From NCBI RefSeq assembly GCF_030758295.1, contig NZ_CP132335.1:2270412-2334411 (forward strand): DNA of 64,000 nt, written 5' to 3'. A program made the translations under genes and the position numbers. The notes beneath the pieces were generated by a model. That model was not told the DNA's origin, searched no databases, and saw only the letters and a program-made list of their open reading frames with translations. This stretch comes from Pararhizobium sp. IMCC21322. Its GTDB lineage: Bacteria; Pseudomonadota; Alphaproteobacteria; Rhizobiales; GCA-2746425. This document shows, piece by piece, positions 36,763-45,088 of this stretch (within the stretch, counting starts at the first letter, position 1; each line of letters opens with the position of its first letter).

Positions 36763-37127
36763 CGCATGATTTGGTTTTGATCGTTACCGGTGTCCTCATG
36801 CTGATTGGCGCGTCATTTGCCGTCATCGCTGCTATCGGCCTTCTCAGGCTCCCGGACATTTATACGCGCACACACGCTGCCAGTAAGGCAGGCACACTTG
36901 GCTCCGGCCTTCTGCTGTTGTCCCTGGCTGTGTTTTCTCAGGAACTTGACGTCGTCACCCGTGCGATTGCGGCTATCGTTTTCTTTCTTTTGACAGCACC
37001 AATTTCGTCGCACCTTCTGGCACGCAGTGCCTATCTGGTGGGTTATCGTCCCGAACCATCAACACGCTGTGACGATATGGCCGATTACCAAAATGATGAA
37101 CGCCGTAACCCGCGTGAAGTTAACTGA
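36759..37127 (+). CDS. mnhG: Antiporter subunit G
   Basis: This 122-residue, three-helix subunit has the MnhG signature [21 protein letters not shown] near residues 27-47 and [18 protein letters not shown]. It ends the seven-gene A-G operon. No obvious hairpin terminator follows; the next 350 bases are AT-rich. Confidence 0.94.
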   Translation: MTHDLVLIVTGVLMLIGASFAVIAAIGLLRLPDIYTRTHAASKAGTLGSGLLLLSLAVFSQELDVVTRAIAAIVFFLLTAPISSHLLARSAYLVGYRPEPSTRCDDMADYQNDERRNPREVN

Positions 37128-37484
37128 TCAAACAATCACTGATTGCTGACGTCAAATGCGAAATTGTCTTGCATGAAGCAGGCCAAAGAACAGTCACGCA
37201 AAGAATTTCAACTGTAAATATACAGTATACCTCAAATCAAACTAAGGTTGAATATTGATTTATGTGATGGTTCGAGTAGTAGATTTCCAATTTTATTTAA
37301 AAAAACAATGCGTTGATGCAGAATTGGATTCTTGTACTCAATTTAGGCGATAATATTCATATTTAGTACAATAGACAAATTAACGCCATCATTTTATGTT
37401 TTTAGTGATTGTTATTCCTCAATCGCTGCTCTACATAAGCGACAGAGCAATAATTAAATAAAAAACAATATGGAGTTTCAATTC
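37128..37484. promoter_or_regulatory. AT-rich control region upstream of the mucR-type gene
   Basis: This stretch is clearly richer in A+T than its surroundings, with runs such as TTTTATTTAAAAAAAC and ATTAAATAAAAAAC and several TACAGTATA/ATATTCATATT motifs. Ros/MucR proteins are known to bind loosely defined AT-rich sites and to repress their own genes, so this is a likely autoregulatory promoter region. Exact promoter boxes were not assigned. Confidence 0.5.
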
Positions 37485-37934
37485 ATGGACGACGCAAACT
37501 CAGCTGGTACGACTGATGGCGAGCTGATCGATCTGACAGCCGACATAGTCGCAGCTTATGTAAGCAACAACGCAGTTGCTGGGTCTGATTTGCCCAGTAT
37601 CATTACAAATGTACATGAAGCGTTGACGAATATCAGTGAAGCCAACAATGAGCCGGAACCTGAGCCTTTGACACCAGCGGTTTCTCCGCGTCGGTCTATC
37701 ACGCCCGATTTTCTGATTTGTCTCGAAGATGGCAAGAAGTTCAAATCTCTGAAGCGTCATTTGCGTACGCATTATGATCTCTCTCCTGAAGAATACCGGG
37801 AGAAATGGGGGCTTGCGCCAGACTATCCGATGGTTGCACCAAATTATGCACGTGCGCGCTCGGAACTTGCAAAGCAAATGGGTCTTGGACGCGGTACACA
37901 GAAACGTGGACGCCGCCCTAAGGCTAAGGCGTAA
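37485..37934 (+). CDS. mucR: Ros/MucR-family zinc-finger transcriptional regulator
   Basis: This 149-residue H-NS-like regulator of Alphaproteobacteria silences many envelope, exopolysaccharide and motility genes. The N-terminal half is the oligomerisation region (IDLTADIVAAYVSNNAV). The prokaryotic zinc finger is in ICLEDGKKFKSLKRHLRTHY, with Cys and two His residues, followed by LSPEEYREKWGLAPDYPMVAPNYA. The C-terminal tail is basic (GTQKRGRRPKAKA). An ATG at 37470 is also in frame, but the GGAG at 37472-37475 sits 9 bases before the ATG at 37485, which is preferred. Confidence 0.93.
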   Translation: MDDANSAGTTDGELIDLTADIVAAYVSNNAVAGSDLPSIITNVHEALTNISEANNEPEPEPLTPAVSPRRSITPDFLICLEDGKKFKSLKRHLRTHYDLSPEEYREKWGLAPDYPMVAPNYARARSELAKQMGLGRGTQKRGRRPKAKA

Positions 37935-37972
37935 CTTGTAAACCTGCTACTTTGTTAGCGATAAAATTAGGA

Positions 37973-38004
37973 AGCCCGGTGGCATTGAGCCTCCGGGCTT
38001 TTTT
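37973..38004 (+). terminator. Rho-independent terminator of the mucR-type gene
   Basis: AGCCCGG at 37973-37979 pairs with CCGGGCT at 37993-37999. An inner GGC/GCC extension is interrupted by a T-T mismatch, and a run of six or more T follows. It lies 39 bases after the stop codon. Confidence 0.88.
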
Positions 38005-38064
38005 GTGTCCCCACCAGAGCAAGTTTTTCCGTATGGATAAAAATAGCTCTGGGAGGCGCAAAAC

Positions 38065-38478
38065 TTACAACAGGTTATGTGCGTCCGCCCGAATGCGTTG
38101 CAACATGGAATTCAGACCATTGGACCGTTGCGCAGAGATGTGATCGCGCAATTGCACTTCATTAAAAATTGCCTCTGCATCCAGATCAACAATTTCCCGA
38201 GCGGTTTTGTCGTTGAAGATTGCAAGGGTGATACACACCAGACCGCGCACAATATGAGCGTCGCTGTTACCCAGGAAATGCAACACCGGTTCGCCATCAC
38301 GCTCAGTCACACGTGTCGACAACCAGACTTGGCTGGTGCAGCCACGCACTTTGTTGGCGTCCACTTGCAATGCATCGGGCATCGTTTCAAGCTCTTTGCC
38401 TAATTCGATGACGTATTTGTAGCGATCCTCCCAGTCATCCAGATAGGAGAAATTTTCGATAATGTCTGTAATGTTCAT
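38065..38478 (-). CDS. sufE: SufE-family sulfur acceptor protein
   Basis: This 137-residue protein accepts sulfane sulfur from the cysteine desulfurase SufS for iron-sulfur cluster assembly. The acceptor cysteine is Cys47 in the conserved VRGCTSQVWL loop. The N terminus (IIENFSYLDDWEDRYKYVIELGKEL) and the GDSDAHIVRGLV-like segment, here GNSDAHIVRGLVCI, are typical. The frame opens at 38526, but the ATG at 38478 gives the family's normal start. The other suf genes are not nearby; in many Hyphomicrobiales sufE likewise stands alone beside a DUF5330 gene. Confidence 0.92.
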   Translation of the reverse strand: MNITDIIENFSYLDDWEDRYKYVIELGKELETMPDALQVDANKVRGCTSQVWLSTRVTERDGEPVLHFLGNSDAHIVRGLVCITLAIFNDKTAREIVDLDAEAIFNEVQLRDHISAQRSNGLNSMLQRIRADAHNLL

Positions 38479-38592
38479 GAAGCCGATCTCGGGCAAGACT
38501 ATGTTGCCATTATATATAGAGCGCAACCGGTCAGGTTTGAAGCGTCTGGCGGACAGGAATGTTTGAACCGCTGCCGTGCCAGACGAACAAAA

Positions 38593-39090
38593 TCAGATAT
38601 TTGGCCGTGCACGTGGGGTCGGCGTGGCATGTGTCGCCAATGCAGGGACAATCGCATCAGCCGAGATGACGGGCTCTTCTGCCGCTGCGTTCGTTTCTGA
38701 AGCCAATATGGTCGCAGCAGACTGTGCTATTGCCGCAACGCTTTCCGTTGGTATTACCCCTGCGATTTCGTCGCTCAGTTTTGCCATTGGTTGTCCCAGG
38801 GTTTCAGCAAGAAGCGAGTCATTCTCGCCATCCTGTTGGTCACCAGACGATGACAGCAATTGCTGTGCGCCGTATTTGGCCTTGTAGCCAAGAGCAACAG
38901 CCGCTTTTCCGCCTGTTTCACAGGTCTCCGGATTCCGGCCACAAAAACCGGAAATGTCGCGGACGGCGGCCGCCGCGGCACCAACAGCTTCGATGGGTGA
39001 AATCGACTCAATCTTATGCCGATCTTCTGGTGCCACTGGCAGCAGAACAAAAACAACACTCAGCCAAAAAATGGAACGCACGAAAAACAT
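38593..39090 (-). CDS. DUF5330-type protein of unknown function
   Basis: This 165-residue protein has an N-terminal hydrophobic helix (MFFVRSIFWLSVVFVLLPVA). A conserved segment of the form DISGFCGRNPETCETGGKAA, with two cysteines, follows, and the C-terminal half is low-complexity and rich in Ala, Glu and Pro. This matches DUF5330 proteins found next to sufE in Hyphomicrobiales. The function is unknown. The ATG at 39090 is preferred to a TTG three codons upstream because it starts directly at the helix; neither has a clear ribosome site. Confidence 0.7.
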   Translation of the reverse strand: MFFVRSIFWLSVVFVLLPVAPEDRHKIESISPIEAVGAAAAAVRDISGFCGRNPETCETGGKAAVALGYKAKYGAQQLLSSSGDQQDGENDSLLAETLGQPMAKLSDEIAGVIPTESVAAIAQSAATILASETNAAAEEPVISADAIVPALATHATPTPRARPNI

Positions 39091-39424
39091 TGGTATCAAC
39101 TCATTTTTTGTTTGGAGACATAGGTCCTAGACAATTCATTCTTACAATAGATTGCGGCTATTTAAGATGCATGGCAAACTGGATTTGAATTTGATTCAAA
39201 TTGTAATTAATGAATGCTGCGCTTGAATGCAGCTCGGTATCACACGCTTTCAGCCTAAACCGGAATCCGCTGAATTGTCCCGGTTCAATGCCATTTGTTA
39301 ACAGTTTATTCACCACGTTTTTCGGTTTTAGACGCTCAAACGCCGGATTTCGGCATGAATTGCGCCAGACTTCCCTGTCTTAGCCTTACGGTAAACCTTG
39401 CCTGCAATGGTGTCCTGCAAATGA
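39091..39424. other. Divergent intergenic region with a dyad at its centre
   Basis: About 335 bases between the DUF5330 gene (-) and the histidine kinase gene (+). It is AT-rich from 39100 to 39220 and includes the dyad annotated at 39183-39201. No coding sequence is supported here. Confidence 0.5.
39183..39201. promoter_or_regulatory. Perfect 8-bp inverted repeat, candidate operator
   Basis: ATTTGAAT at 39183-39190 and ATTCAAAT at 39194-39201 are exact reverse complements separated by TTG. The site lies in the AT-rich part of the divergent region, about 90 bases upstream of the DUF5330 start. The regulator is unknown. Confidence 0.4.
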
Positions 39425-40891
39425 ATGAACTGCAGGCCGCAAACATTGAAGCCTTTTGACAAAACCAATAACGGTAAGACGCATTCTGGACCTGTCCTGT
39501 CTGTCGCACCTGGCGGATTAGAGATCCGGATGTTGACTGGTGCCTTGATTGGCGCCGGCCTGTCTTTGCCAATTTTGCTGGCGGCTTCGCGGATGCTGGA
39601 CATACAGACAGCACCCCTGATCGGCATTGCAATCGGTGCGGCTGTCCTTGGTGCCTTTACGGGCTTGCTGCTGCCATTTTTAAAAAACTCACACCTGATT
39701 TTATCCGCAGATGAAACACAGGATGTTGGCACCGTAGCCACTCGGCTGTCTCCAATGACAGAATTGACGTTGCGTCATAATGAAAATGGCGACGTGATTG
39801 AACAGTCCGGCTCTCTGCATCCCACATTGTCTGACCTTGGTCACGCCGTTCTCGGCAAGGGTTTGCTGAATCTGATACGGGTCAGCGACCGCCCTGCCTT
39901 TCTAACCTTGGTTTCGGATGCCAGCCGCAGCAGAGTTGTGGCGCCTATAACGGTACATCTGGCGCTAAGCGGCGTTCCAGGCAAATTTCAGCCTTTCACA
40001 TTTTCCGCCCATTGGTGCCATGATGGTTGCATCAGTTCTTTGCAGGATGCGTCCTCTGAGGTCGCGATGCAGGCTGAACTCCAGACGGCACGGGACAAGG
40101 ATGGTTCAGAGGAACGCTTCATGACCGCAGTCAGCACGCTGGCTCATGAATTGCGATCCCCACTCAACTCGATTTTGGGTTTTTCTGAAATTTTATCCGA
40201 CGACAAGATCGCTTTTCAATCCGATGAACGGCGTCAGGAATATGCTGGATACATCCATCATGCGGGCCAGCATCTCTTGAGTGTCGTCGACAAGATGCTT
40301 ATTGCCGGTCAATTGGAAGCAGGACAATTGGAGCTGACACCGTCAAACTTCAATGTCTCTCATTTGTGCGGGGAATGTTTCTCGATTCTGGAACCAAGGC
40401 TCCGTGAAAAGGGAATGACGGTTGACCTGAACTGCCCGAGCAACCTCCCACATCTGTATGCAGACGAAGATTGTTGTCGCCAGATGTTGTTGAATGTCCT
40501 CGAAAATGCTCTCAAATTCAGCGACGGCGAAACCCGCATGTCACTGACAGTTGAGAAAAAACTGGGTCATATGAATTTTATTGTCGAGGATTCCGGGATT
40601 GGCATTCCAGATGAGGCCTTGCCGCGCCTTGCCAACAGTTTTGAGCGCGTCAGTGACATGCAGCCTCCGCGCCCTGGTGCCGGACTGGGATTGGCTTTGG
40701 TAAGAAAGATGGCTGCGCTTCACGGCGGTACCTTGAACATTGAAAGTGTCCTGGGTGAGGGAACCGTCGTCACCATCTCGCTGCCATGCGTGCGTGCCGC
40801 TGCAGGTGATGATGACACAGCTACAGACGACCAATCCTCCGCCCAAGTGGCATCTGTAGACGCAGCCAATCGGCTGAGGAGAAGCGCTTGA
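39425..40891 (+). CDS. Membrane sensor histidine kinase
   Basis: This 488-residue kinase has two closely spaced N-terminal helices (MLTGALIGAGLSLPILLAA and LIGIAIGAAVLGAFTGLLL), a cytoplasmic region of about 130 residues that could be a divergent PAS fold, and a complete kinase core. The phospho-acceptor is His241 in STLAHELRSPLNSILGFSEI. The ATP-binding boxes are NVLENALKF (N), VEDSGIGIPDE (G1) and GAGLGLAL (G2). No response regulator gene is adjacent, so the partner is elsewhere. The following peptidoglycan-binding gene overlaps its stop, so the pair is probably co-translated. The short loop between helices argues for sensing within the membrane or cytoplasm. Confidence 0.86.
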   Translation: MNCRPQTLKPFDKTNNGKTHSGPVLSVAPGGLEIRMLTGALIGAGLSLPILLAASRMLDIQTAPLIGIAIGAAVLGAFTGLLLPFLKNSHLILSADETQDVGTVATRLSPMTELTLRHNENGDVIEQSGSLHPTLSDLGHAVLGKGLLNLIRVSDRPAFLTLVSDASRSRVVAPITVHLALSGVPGKFQPFTFSAHWCHDGCISSLQDASSEVAMQAELQTARDKDGSEERFMTAVSTLAHELRSPLNSILGFSEILSDDKIAFQSDERRQEYAGYIHHAGQHLLSVVDKMLIAGQLEAGQLELTPSNFNVSHLCGECFSILEPRLREKGMTVDLNCPSNLPHLYADEDCCRQMLLNVLENALKFSDGETRMSLTVEKKLGHMNFIVEDSGIGIPDEALPRLANSFERVSDMQPPRPGAGLGLALVRKMAALHGGTLNIESVLGEGTVVTISLPCVRAAAGDDDTATDDQSSAQVASVDAANRLRRSA

Positions 40892-41595
40892 TGGCTGCAC
40901 GAATTGCTCAAAAACTCATGGAAAAACCGGGGCGCAACAGCGCAATAGCACTCTGTGCTGCCGTTTCTGCTCTGGTGGCTGTCAATGCGACTTACATGCA
41001 ACCAGGAAAACACCCGGCGCCTCTGTTCCAGACACGTGCACCGGGTGGCCAATTGGCTGCTCTCATGCATCGCGAAGTGCGCACCGTTTCTGCCGGAGCT
41101 GATTTGCGCTATCCGCCGCTGGTCGCTGATCGGGCCTTGATCAGCGAAGTGCAAAGCATGCTGGCAGTGAAAGGTTTTTATCACGGTCTGGTGGATGGCG
41201 TAGATGGTCCTGAAACCCGTGCCGCTATCGCTGATTATGAACGTGGCATTGGTGTATCGCCTACCGGCGAGCCATCGGTGAAACTATTGGCACGTATGCG
41301 CATGGACCAACTCGTGAAAGAAGAACTTGTGCCCTTGCCGGCACGTGCACCTGCAAGCAATCCGAACCGGGACGCACCTGCTGCAGCCACGTCGGCCATT
41401 ACGGCAACTCAGATTTTATCTGTCCAGCAGGCCATGAACAGCTTTGGATATGGACCGGTAACCGCTGATGGCGTATTTGGCGAGGAAACATCGGCAGCCA
41501 TCCAGCGATTTGAAATGAACCAGGGCATATCCGTCACTGGGAAAGTAAGCGATGATCTCATAGTCCGGCTGATAACGATTGGTGCCCTGAATTAA
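40891..41595 (+). CDS. Membrane-anchored protein with two peptidoglycan-binding domains
   Basis: This 234-residue protein has an N-terminal hydrophobic helix (SAIALCAAVSALVAVNATY) and two PG_binding_1-type domains. One covers about 85-140 (ISEVQSMLAVKGFYHGLVDGV..PETRAAIADYERGIG), the other about 170-230 (ILSVQQAMNSFGYGPVTADG..GEETSAAIQRFE). Such domains bind cell-wall peptides. The ATG shares its A with the TGA of the kinase gene (TGATG). Being coupled to a histidine kinase, it could report wall status to the kinase; this is inference. Confidence 0.82.
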   Translation: MAARIAQKLMEKPGRNSAIALCAAVSALVAVNATYMQPGKHPAPLFQTRAPGGQLAALMHREVRTVSAGADLRYPPLVADRALISEVQSMLAVKGFYHGLVDGVDGPETRAAIADYERGIGVSPTGEPSVKLLARMRMDQLVKEELVPLPARAPASNPNRDAPAAATSAITATQILSVQQAMNSFGYGPVTADGVFGEETSAAIQRFEMNQGISVTGKVSDDLIVRLITIGALN

Positions 41596-41682
41596 AGCGT
41601 GCACTAAAGCCTGAACTATGGCGCGAATTTGTGCCCAAACCCAATTTAATTGTCACCACAAGAATATGTTCCGGGGCTAGGT

Positions 41683-42045
41683 ATGGTTCGGCGTCTTTCC
41701 AGCGACCTTTGGGTTGCTTCCTATCTCAGACAGTGCCGGTTGAACGGTTCCTTTGGCTATCTTGCAAAACGCGGAGCGACCGATGCCGGGGCCATTTTCG
41801 TCAAGATTGTAGAGCCGGATGGTTCGGTGAACCTCTACGGACCTGCGCCTCAGAGCGAATTTCTAAATAGCCCCAACGAGGATGATTTTTCAGGTGAAGA
41901 CAGTCGCATCTTCGAGTTGGTTCTGGTCTCAACTGAAGAGCAGATAGAAGCGCGCCTCAGCAGCGAAAAAAACTTCGATCCCGATATCTGGGTCGTTGAG
42001 GTAGAGAACGCAACTGGAAACCACGCCTTGCGACTTGTTGAATGA
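41683..42045 (+). CDS. DUF1491 family protein
   Basis: This 120-residue soluble protein of unknown function matches DUF1491, found in Alphaproteobacteria. Characteristic segments are LWVASYLRQCRLNGSFGYLAKRG, AGAIFVKI and the C-terminal DPDIWVVEVENATGNH. The ATG at 41683 follows GGGGCTAGG. It lies 87 bases after the peptidoglycan-binding gene and probably belongs to the same transcript. Confidence 0.78.
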   Translation: MVRRLSSDLWVASYLRQCRLNGSFGYLAKRGATDAGAIFVKIVEPDGSVNLYGPAPQSEFLNSPNEDDFSGEDSRIFELVLVSTEEQIEARLSSEKNFDPDIWVVEVENATGNHALRLVE

Positions 42046-42074
42046 GGAATGTGAAACAGAACAGCGAGTGAGGT

Positions 42075-42953
42075 CTAACCGACCATTCTTTGGCCATCGG
42101 AATTGGGCTCGTTTGCGTCTCGAACATCTTCAATATTCCGCCCGTTAAAGCCGGGCTTCTGATCATTGGGCTGAACCGTTGCCCCTTGTTTGGCCGCAAT
42201 TGTCTCAGCCTGTGCTCGGGAGAACGCCCTTTCCCAATCCCTCAGTCTTTTGCGGCATGCCTCAGGATCCAGACGTTCAAAGGAATTGATCATTTGGGGT
42301 ACATAGATCAGGTCGCGACTTTCCAGGCCTTCACTTGCGAGCAGAATTGTATGGGCATTGGCGCTCGGCATGCGCAGAGCCCTTAGGGCGGTTGCCAGCA
42401 AAAGCCCGTCTGGATTGATCAACAGGTAGTCTGCAAACTGTCGGGACACAGACAGTTGTGAAGCAAGCAGTGATCGTAATATGTGGCGGTCGCCGCGTTC
42501 GGCAGCCAAAGCGGCAACTTGCGTCATCTTTCTGGAAATCTGCAGCGGCAGCATGTCTTTCAATCGGGCAATTGAGTAGACCGGCTGCTGCTGTGGGACC
42601 GGATCAACTGGAGGGATGTTGTCTGGCCCTTCGTTTTTCGGCATACCTTGAATTGGCTTCATCTCAAGTGCGTCCAGAACATGGGTCGGCGTATGCATAT
42701 TTAACGACAGAAGCTGCAGTAAATCCTGCCGCGTTTTTGCATCTGCCTCAGGTGCCAGATTCAACATCAATTCCTGGAATTGCTCCACTTCCCAAAGGGT
42801 AGGGGCCGTATTTTGCATAAACAATCGGGCAAGAGCCATTAGCAGTGCCTGATTTGGATATCGGCCCGATGATGCTGACAAAGCTTGAAAGTCCGCAAGG
42901 TCTGACGCATTTGCAGCAGATTCTGCAGATGGATGGTATTGAAGATTTGGCAT
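42075..42953 (-). CDS. Helical protein of unknown function, possibly DUF2336-like
   Basis: This protein of about 292 residues is almost entirely alpha-helical by composition. It has no signal peptide and no membrane helix. Repeated helical pairs such as QVAALAAERGDRHILRSLLA and QLSVSRQFADYLLINPDGLLL recall the HEAT-like repeats of DUF2336 proteins of Alphaproteobacteria, but the match is from general resemblance only. The C-terminal 40 residues are polar and probably disordered. The ATG at 42953 (MPNLQYHPSAES) is preferred over one 11 codons upstream. Convergent with the DUF1491 gene. Confidence 0.55.
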   Translation of the reverse strand: MPNLQYHPSAESAANASDLADFQALSASSGRYPNQALLMALARLFMQNTAPTLWEVEQFQELMLNLAPEADAKTRQDLLQLLSLNMHTPTHVLDALEMKPIQGMPKNEGPDNIPPVDPVPQQQPVYSIARLKDMLPLQISRKMTQVAALAAERGDRHILRSLLASQLSVSRQFADYLLINPDGLLLATALRALRMPSANAHTILLASEGLESRDLIYVPQMINSFERLDPEACRKRLRDWERAFSRAQAETIAAKQGATVQPNDQKPGFNGRNIEDVRDANEPNSDGQRMVG

Positions 42954-43120
42954 TGACCGTACACACAACAATTCGGTCTGGTTCACGAACTGTAAATGTC
43001 GCAGTAATTCGTTAGCAGACTGTTAACCTCCGCAGCGTTATGCCTAATGTGTTGAAACCGCTCCGGGGAGTTCGGGCGTATATCCACTCCGGTTTGACAC
43101 AAAACAAACGGAGTATGGAT

Positions 43121-43420
43121 ATGGGAAGGATTATTGCCTTTCCGGACATGAAATCTCACTTGCATAATCTTCCGGCCCGAACCGGTCAGGGCCTTGGTTT
43201 GGCTACGCACGGTTCACGGGACAATGTCGTTTTATTCAGCGGTGTGTTTGTTGAATATCATGATGAAATTCTGGAAGCGCCACGAGCCGATGCTTCGCGC
43301 AATCATAAGAAGCGCCCGGTTTTGGCCACGCGCGGCCCGGCCGGATGGAGGCCTGGAAAAGCAGCCAAGCAAGCAGAGAATTGTGAACCGGAACACCCAC
43401 CAAGACTGAACCGCCGGTGA
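43121..43420 (+). CDS. Small basic hypothetical protein
   Basis: This 99-residue protein begins MGRIIAFPDMKSH, a start seen in small conserved proteins of Hyphomicrobiales. It is basic, lacks membrane helices, and ends in a Lys/Arg/Pro-rich tail. The frame continues upstream to 43040, but a CGGAG site lies 8 bases before the ATG at 43121. Its TGA overlaps a GTG in the frame of the next gene, whose ATG is at 43426, so the two are probably coupled. The function is unknown. Confidence 0.55.
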   Translation: MGRIIAFPDMKSHLHNLPARTGQGLGLATHGSRDNVVLFSGVFVEYHDEILEAPRADASRNHKKRPVLATRGPAGWRPGKAAKQAENCEPEHPPRLNRR

Positions 43421-43425
43421 AATTT

Positions 43426-44313
43426 ATGACGAAGAATCTCAAGTCTTTTCGATCGGCAGGTAGGATTGCAGCTTCAGCCTTGCTGGCTGCAATGATGATG
43501 TCCCATGCAACCCCTTCCTTGGGGGGCGATTTCGGTCGTGAAGATAGCGGTGTGATGGATCGCAAGATACTTCCATTGATTGGCGGCTTTGTGGCCCGAT
43601 ATCGAGAAGAGCCTGTATCATATTTCAATCTCACCGATGAAGAGAAACTGCTGCGCCAGCAGGCTAGACGTCTGATCGCGCCACCACATGCGAGAGACTG
43701 GATTCATGCTATTGCATCGCGGGTTCAGCGTTACCGGGTGACTGCACCCTTGGACCACCGCCTCAGCACAAACGCCTATTATGCTTATTTGCGATCAGAC
43801 AGGTTCCGTTCAACTGCAGGCCGCTATGGGCGATTGAGTGCCGACATGGCGGCTGACGCAGCTCTGATACCTGCCTTTTTCGCAAGGGCAAATCAGGTCA
43901 CCGCCTCAGATACAATAAGAATTGAGGCCGTTGCCACCTTTGGTCCGTATGGCGATGAGCGGTTCGCAGTACAAAGCCCGCTGTTACGCCCAACGACGTC
44001 TGTCCAGACAGCTGCATATGCCAGGGTTTATGAGAATAAAGAACTGATCGACTGGGCAGACAGGGCTGTGGCATTCCGCATTGAAAGTTACAGAAATGCT
44101 ATTGAGCGTCTGGCTATCGAAGAACCTGATGAAAGAGTTGGGTTGGCAGATGGCGAGTTGCAGCGTCTGGAGCTGATTTTCAGAAAAGCCCGATTAGCTT
44201 ACATGCAGCCGGGTGTGAAAACCGAAACGGTTCGTCGTTCACGCTATATGACGGGTCGCGACACCCAGGATCAGGCGTTTGATCCGTATGATGCGCCTGT
44301 TCCGCAAAAATAG
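43426..44313 (+). CDS. Exported hypothetical protein
   Basis: This protein of about 295 residues has a signal peptide (FRSAGRIAASALLAAMMMSHATPSLGG) and a mature part rich in Arg, Ala and Tyr with many helix-forming stretches (DWIHAIASRVQRYRV, LSADMAADAALIPAFFARANQV). It has no recognised domain. The ATG at 43426 is preferred; a GTG at 43417 overlaps the previous stop. It is likely a periplasmic or outer-membrane-associated protein co-expressed with the small upstream gene. Confidence 0.6.
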   Translation: MTKNLKSFRSAGRIAASALLAAMMMSHATPSLGGDFGREDSGVMDRKILPLIGGFVARYREEPVSYFNLTDEEKLLRQQARRLIAPPHARDWIHAIASRVQRYRVTAPLDHRLSTNAYYAYLRSDRFRSTAGRYGRLSADMAADAALIPAFFARANQVTASDTIRIEAVATFGPYGDERFAVQSPLLRPTTSVQTAAYARVYENKELIDWADRAVAFRIESYRNAIERLAIEEPDERVGLADGELQRLELIFRKARLAYMQPGVKTETVRRSRYMTGRDTQDQAFDPYDAPVPQK

Positions 44314-44353
44314 TCGTTTGATCGGGCCAATTTTTTAGCGGCATCAATTGGCT

Positions 44354-45088
44354 CTAATCGGTGTGTGGTTCTTCAGCGGACTCGGTTTCAGCTTCAATTG
44401 CCTGTTCCACTTCCGTTTCTTGTATCAGCTCTTCAACCACTGCTGCAGCAGGCTGTACCTCTTCCGGTTCGGGGGCCGGATTCTGTTGAAATGGTGAGCA
44501 GTAAAACACTGATTGAAGTTCTGCCATATCAGTCGGCAGTGCTTCCTGATGCTGCCGATAAGCGCGGAACAACACCGCCGCATCCAGAATTTCAGTTTCG
44601 ACCAATGCAAGATTGTCAAGGCTTGCGCTGTTATTTGCCCTCAGGCTGGAGACTTGAGCGGGCGTTGTGACGAGAATGTTGGGAGGTCGTCCCGCGTTCA
44701 CCTGTTCGTTGGTGCTAAAGAAACTGATCCCCCCGGCGCTGAAAAGGTTAAGCGTCCAAAATCCTTCAAATCCATCTGTTCGAATGTGTACAGGGCCAGA
44801 ATTCAGATCAAATCGACAGATGGCGTGGGAAAATTGAGGGTCCAGATCCCGCATCGGAACTTCTGTGATCGTCGCCTCGTCAGATTCGTCCAGATCATTG
44901 AAGACTTCACCCGGGCGCATCGCACGTACCGGTACTGCAACGAAGGGCTCCAGCGGCAGCGCAATTGCCTCCCATGCATCGCTCACAGACAGGCGCGGCG
45001 CAAACAGGAGTATCCCGATATGAATGATGGCCGCGAGAAACAGACCAATGAGCAGCGTGACAAGGAAGGAACGATTGATCACGGGCAA
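44354..45088 (-). CDS. DUF1254-type membrane-anchored protein
   Basis: This 244-residue protein has an N-terminal helix (FLVTLLIGLFLAAIIHIGILLF) and a periplasmic domain with VPVRAMRPGEVFND, AICRFDLNSGPVHIRTDG and FWTLNLFSAGGISFFSTNEQ, a pattern typical of the DUF1254-related proteins that pair with DUF1214. The last 45 residues are an acidic, glutamate-rich low-complexity tail. The start overlaps the end of the DUF1214 gene by 10 bases, so the two proteins are made together and may form a complex. The function is not established. Confidence 0.68.
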   Translation of the reverse strand: MPVINRSFLVTLLIGLFLAAIIHIGILLFAPRLSVSDAWEAIALPLEPFVAVPVRAMRPGEVFNDLDESDEATITEVPMRDLDPQFSHAICRFDLNSGPVHIRTDGFEGFWTLNLFSAGGISFFSTNEQVNAGRPPNILVTTPAQVSSLRANNSASLDNLALVETEILDAAVLFRAYRQHQEALPTDMAELQSVFYCSPFQQNPAPEPEEVQPAAAVVEELIQETEVEQAIEAETESAEEPHTD

